The translations under genes and the position numbers were made by a program. Below the pieces are notes generated by a model. It was not told where the DNA came from, searched no databases, and saw only the letters and a program-made list of their open reading frames with translations. Below are positions 4,716 to 6,528 of a stretch of 6,528 bases of DNA, in pieces. How positions within the stretch are numbered: the first letter of the stretch is position 1; each line of letters begins with the position of its first letter. The stretch is from Anaerolineales bacterium (GTDB taxonomy: Bacteria; Chloroflexota; Anaerolineae; Anaerolineales; UBA11657): the NCBI GenBank assembly GCA_947503585.1, contig CANNEJ010000087.1, forward strand, positions 1-6,528. Direction: 5' to 3'.

Positions 4716-6116
4716 TCAGCTCTTGGCGCGCTTGTAAGCCGCAAGTACACGCACGCGCGCAAAGGCGTGGTCAACAACTGGCGCCGCGTAATCATGCCCC
4801 ACCCGGCAGCCCGCTGCCGCTTGCACATCTGCCGGCGCCAGCCACGGTTGGTGCACAAACTTCAGCGGCATGCGCGCCAGCTCCGGCACCCAGGCGCGCA
4901 CAAAGCTGCCCTGCGGATCAAACTTCTGCCCCTGCAGCACCGGACTGAACACCCGAAAGTACGGCGCCGCATCCGTGCCCACGCCTGCCGTCCACTGCCA
5001 GCCGCCGTTGTTGGCGGCCGGGTCGCCGTCCACCAGCTTGTCCATGAACCATGCCTCGCCCGTGCGCCAGTCCTGCAGCAAATCCTTCACCAAAAACGAG
5101 GCGACAATCATGCGCGCGCGATTGTGCATCCAGCCCGTGGCAGCCAGCTGGCGCATGGCCGCATCCACCACCGGGTAGCCGGTGTTGCCCGTTTGCCAAG
5201 CCGCCAGCGTGGCTGCGTTGTTGTCCCACTCCACATTGCGCAGATCCTCCCGGAACGCCATTTGCAACACCTGCGGAAAGTGATGCAGGATGGCAATGTA
5301 AAACTCGCGCCAGATGAGCTCGGTGATCCATGTGTCTGCGCCGCGGCGCGCCTCCGCCCCGTCAGCAGCTGCCACCGCCAGGCGCGCTGCCTGTAATGCG
5401 CTGCGCGCGGAAATCATGCCAAAGCGCAAATACGCAGACAGCGCCGATGTGCCTTCCACATCCAGCTGATTGCGCCCCGCTCCGTAAGCGTAGATGGCGG
5501 ACTTTGCAAAGCGCTTCAGGCGCCGCTGGGCTTCGGCCTCCCCGGGCGGGAACAACGCCAGCGGCGCTGCCGCCGGGATGGGCAGCGTGGCCAGCTTGGG
5601 GAGTGCGCCCAGGGTCTTGGGCGCTGCCACCGCTGACGCCGGCAGTGGCAAAGATCTCCAAGTGCGGCTGTAGGGTGTGAAGACCGTGTAAGGCGTGCCA
5701 TCGCTCTTCTGCACCGCTTGCGGCGGATGAATAGTGAGCCCACCGGTCAGCGTAAGCGGCAAGGCCTGTGCCACAGCCGCGTCGCGGCGCACCGCAAACG
5801 GCGTGTAGTCCGCCTCCGCAAAAATTGCGCCGGCGCCGCACTCCGCCAGCAGTGCCCGCAAGACTGCAACCGGCTCGCCCTGGCGCACTAGCAGCCCGCT
5901 GCCGCGTGCCCGCAGGTCTGCATCCAAGGTGTGCAAACCGCCATACATAAAATCCTTGCGCATCTGCGCGCGGCGGTGGTAACGCGAGACCAGCGCAGCA
6001 GCATCCAGAATGAACACCGGGACCACAATCGCCGCCTGTGCCAGCGCAGCCTGCAATGCGCCGTTGTCCGTCAGGCGCAAGTCGCGCCGGATCCACCAGA
6101 TAGCGATGCTGCTCAT
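4716..6116 (-). CDS. phrB: deoxyribodipyrimidine (CPD) photolyase, class I
   Basis: This 466-residue flavoenzyme uses blue/near-UV light to split cyclobutane pyrimidine dimers in DNA. The N-terminal antenna domain starts SSIAIWWIRRDLRLTDN (2-18). Linker motif YTVFTPYSRTWR lies at 143-154. The FAD-binding half contains GTSALSAYLRFG (222-233), ELIWREFY (266-273), HNRARM (331-336) and NNGGWQWTAGVGTD (369-382). Aligned by motif to the E. coli enzyme, the electron-transfer tryptophan triad is complete (W297, W350, W373). The dimer-contacting residues are also kept (E266, W269, N332, R333, M336, W375), so a working CPD photolyase is expected rather than a cryptochrome. The antenna pigment (folate or deazaflavin) cannot be told. 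I choose the ATG at 6116. The frame extends 18 codons to a TTG at 6170 but the added residues are not family-like. Only a weak GGGA precedes the start. The AAYKRA C-terminus is typical. Confidence 0.96.
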   Translation of the reverse strand: MSSIAIWWIRRDLRLTDNGALQAALAQAAIVVPVFILDAAALVSRYHRRAQMRKDFMYGGLHTLDADLRARGSGLLVRQGEPVAVLRALLAECGAGAIFAEADYTPFAVRRDAAVAQALPLTLTGGLTIHPPQAVQKSDGTPYTVFTPYSRTWRSLPLPASAVAAPKTLGALPKLATLPIPAAAPLALFPPGEAEAQRRLKRFAKSAIYAYGAGRNQLDVEGTSALSAYLRFGMISARSALQAARLAVAAADGAEARRGADTWITELIWREFYIAILHHFPQVLQMAFREDLRNVEWDNNAATLAAWQTGNTGYPVVDAAMRQLAATGWMHNRARMIVASFLVKDLLQDWRTGEAWFMDKLVDGDPAANNGGWQWTAGVGTDAAPYFRVFSPVLQGQKFDPQGSFVRAWVPELARMPLKFVHQPWLAPADVQAAAGCRVGHDYAAPVVDHAFARVRVLAAYKRAKS

Positions 6117-6449
6117 TGCCGGCAAGTGTCCCACACCGGAAGGTTCACGGGAGCCACTGCAGCGTGCCAAAAGTTTCCAGCGCCGTCAGGTGCTGCAGCG
6201 CCACAAATTCGGCCATTCGAAACTTTCTCATAATTACTTTTACACTCCGGCAGGATACACAAGCAGTTGAAATCGCTTTTAACAATATATTGTATGGGCT
6301 CGGCGCCCACCCGTCAGGAACAAACATCACGGCCGCGCAATTGCCTGTCCCGACCGCCAACAGCGGCACAAACCGCACCGGCGCGCTTCGGCGGTGATTA
6401 CATGGTGCGCTATCCCGAACACTCTTTCCAGTGCCAGCCGCTCTGCACA
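6117..6449. other. intergenic region upstream of the photolyase
   Basis: No convincing gene is visible. Both strands have open frames of 60-100 codons here, but none reads like a protein family. The middle (about 6228-6300) is AT-rich and likely holds the photolyase promoter, although no clear -35/-10 pair stands out on the minus strand. A perfect palindrome lies at 6282-6293. A 28-codon minus frame (6231-6145), starting MRKFRMAEFVALQ, ends 28 bases before the photolyase ATG and might be a leader peptide. Its evidence is weak. Confidence 0.45.
6282..6293. promoter_or_regulatory. perfect 12-base palindrome, candidate operator upstream of the photolyase
   Basis: ACAATATATTGT is its own reverse complement. 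It sits in the AT-rich part of the spacer, about 165 bases upstream of the photolyase ATG. Short symmetric AT-rich sites are typical of dimeric repressor binding. It also contains TATATT/TATTGT words that could be part of a promoter. Nothing in the window identifies a regulator. Confidence 0.35.
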
Positions 6450-6528
6450 CTACCGGCGCGGGATTACCAGCCCCGCGAGGCTGATCTGTGTGCCGGCACG
6501 GATACAGTGCGGCTCAGTGCACTCTGCG
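6450..6528 (-). CDS. possible C-terminal end of a minus-strand gene cut by the right window edge
   Basis: One minus frame is open from the right edge to a TAG at 6452-6450 and encodes 25 residues ending IRAGTQISLAGLVIPRR. About three quarters of its third codon positions are G or C, like the neighbouring photolyase, and the end looks like an ordinary protein C-terminus. I do not recognise the family. A competing plus frame starts at an ATG at 6402 after GGTGAT and also runs off the edge, but it is cysteine-rich and less protein-like. If the minus call is right, this gene lies 334 bases upstream of the photolyase on the same strand. Confidence 0.25.
   Translation of the reverse strand, partial: AECTEPHCIRAGTQISLAGLVIPRR
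6457..6477. repeat. inverted repeat CGCGGG/CCCGCG
   Basis: Exact six-base arms (6457-6462 and 6472-6477) flank a nine-base loop near the right edge, inside the end of the possible minus-strand gene. There is no T-tract. It may form a stem at the 3' end of that transcript or be chance in GC-rich sequence. Confidence 0.25.

Noticed and set aside
4918..6096. Long minus and plus frames overlapping the photolyase
   Set aside because: Shadow frames. The photolyase frame carries all family motifs end to end.
510..6116. Multi-gene tellurite or stress system around the TerB-like protein
   Set aside because: No TerC/D/E/Z-type or other partner genes are in the window, and the neighbours are on alternating strands with unrelated functions.
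6117..6170. TTG-started extension of the photolyase
   Set aside because: Class I photolyases start just before the WWIRRDLR motif. The extra 18 residues are not family-like.
6402..6528. Plus-strand partial frame with GGTGAT before its ATG
   Set aside because: Four Cys in 42 residues and no recognisable motif. The overlapping minus frame looks more like a protein end.

Overview
The window is a moderately GC-rich bacterial chromosomal segment. It holds five complete, recognisable protein genes, and both ends may cut into further genes. I cannot name the organism. The TrmB-type tRNA methyltransferase reads, from memory, most like actinobacterial versions (N-terminal KPRR/VT.GQ block, AVDVHT block, RHHKRRL, late TRFE). 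Four of the five genes have no visible Shine-Dalgarno sequence, which fits a lineage that uses weak or leaderless starts. An actinobacterium is therefore a reasonable guess but not established, and coding density here (about three quarters) is lower than in compact genomes.

Layout from left to right. At 1-87 there may be the tail of a plus-strand gene cut by the window edge. A roughly 420-base stretch without a convincing gene follows. At 510-1085 (minus) lies a TerB-like helical protein with a strong ribosome binding site. A 250-base divergent spacer with inverted repeats separates it from an MFS transporter (1336-2547, plus). The transporter converges with a proline racemase superfamily enzyme (2610-3626, minus) that has a Ser/Thr active-site pair. 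A 342-base divergent spacer leads to trmB (3969-4616, plus). trmB converges, across a hairpin, with a DNA photolyase (4716-6116, minus). The last roughly 410 bases hold promoter-like AT-rich sequence with a perfect 12-base palindrome, and possibly the 3' end of another minus-strand gene.

The five genes strictly alternate in strand, so no two neighbours can form an operon. Their functions look unrelated: an unknown TerB-like protein, efflux or uptake, hydroxyproline/proline metabolism, tRNA G46 methylation, and light-driven DNA repair. I see no mobile element, CRISPR array, RNA gene, toxin-antitoxin pair or defence cassette. The base composition is patchy: the TerB-like and proline-racemase genes are clearly AT-richer than the transporter, trmB and photolyase. 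I did not find a convincing new biological system. The best leads are the atypical catalytic pair of the racemase homologue, the structured flanks of the TerB-like gene, and a few small regulatory-looking elements.
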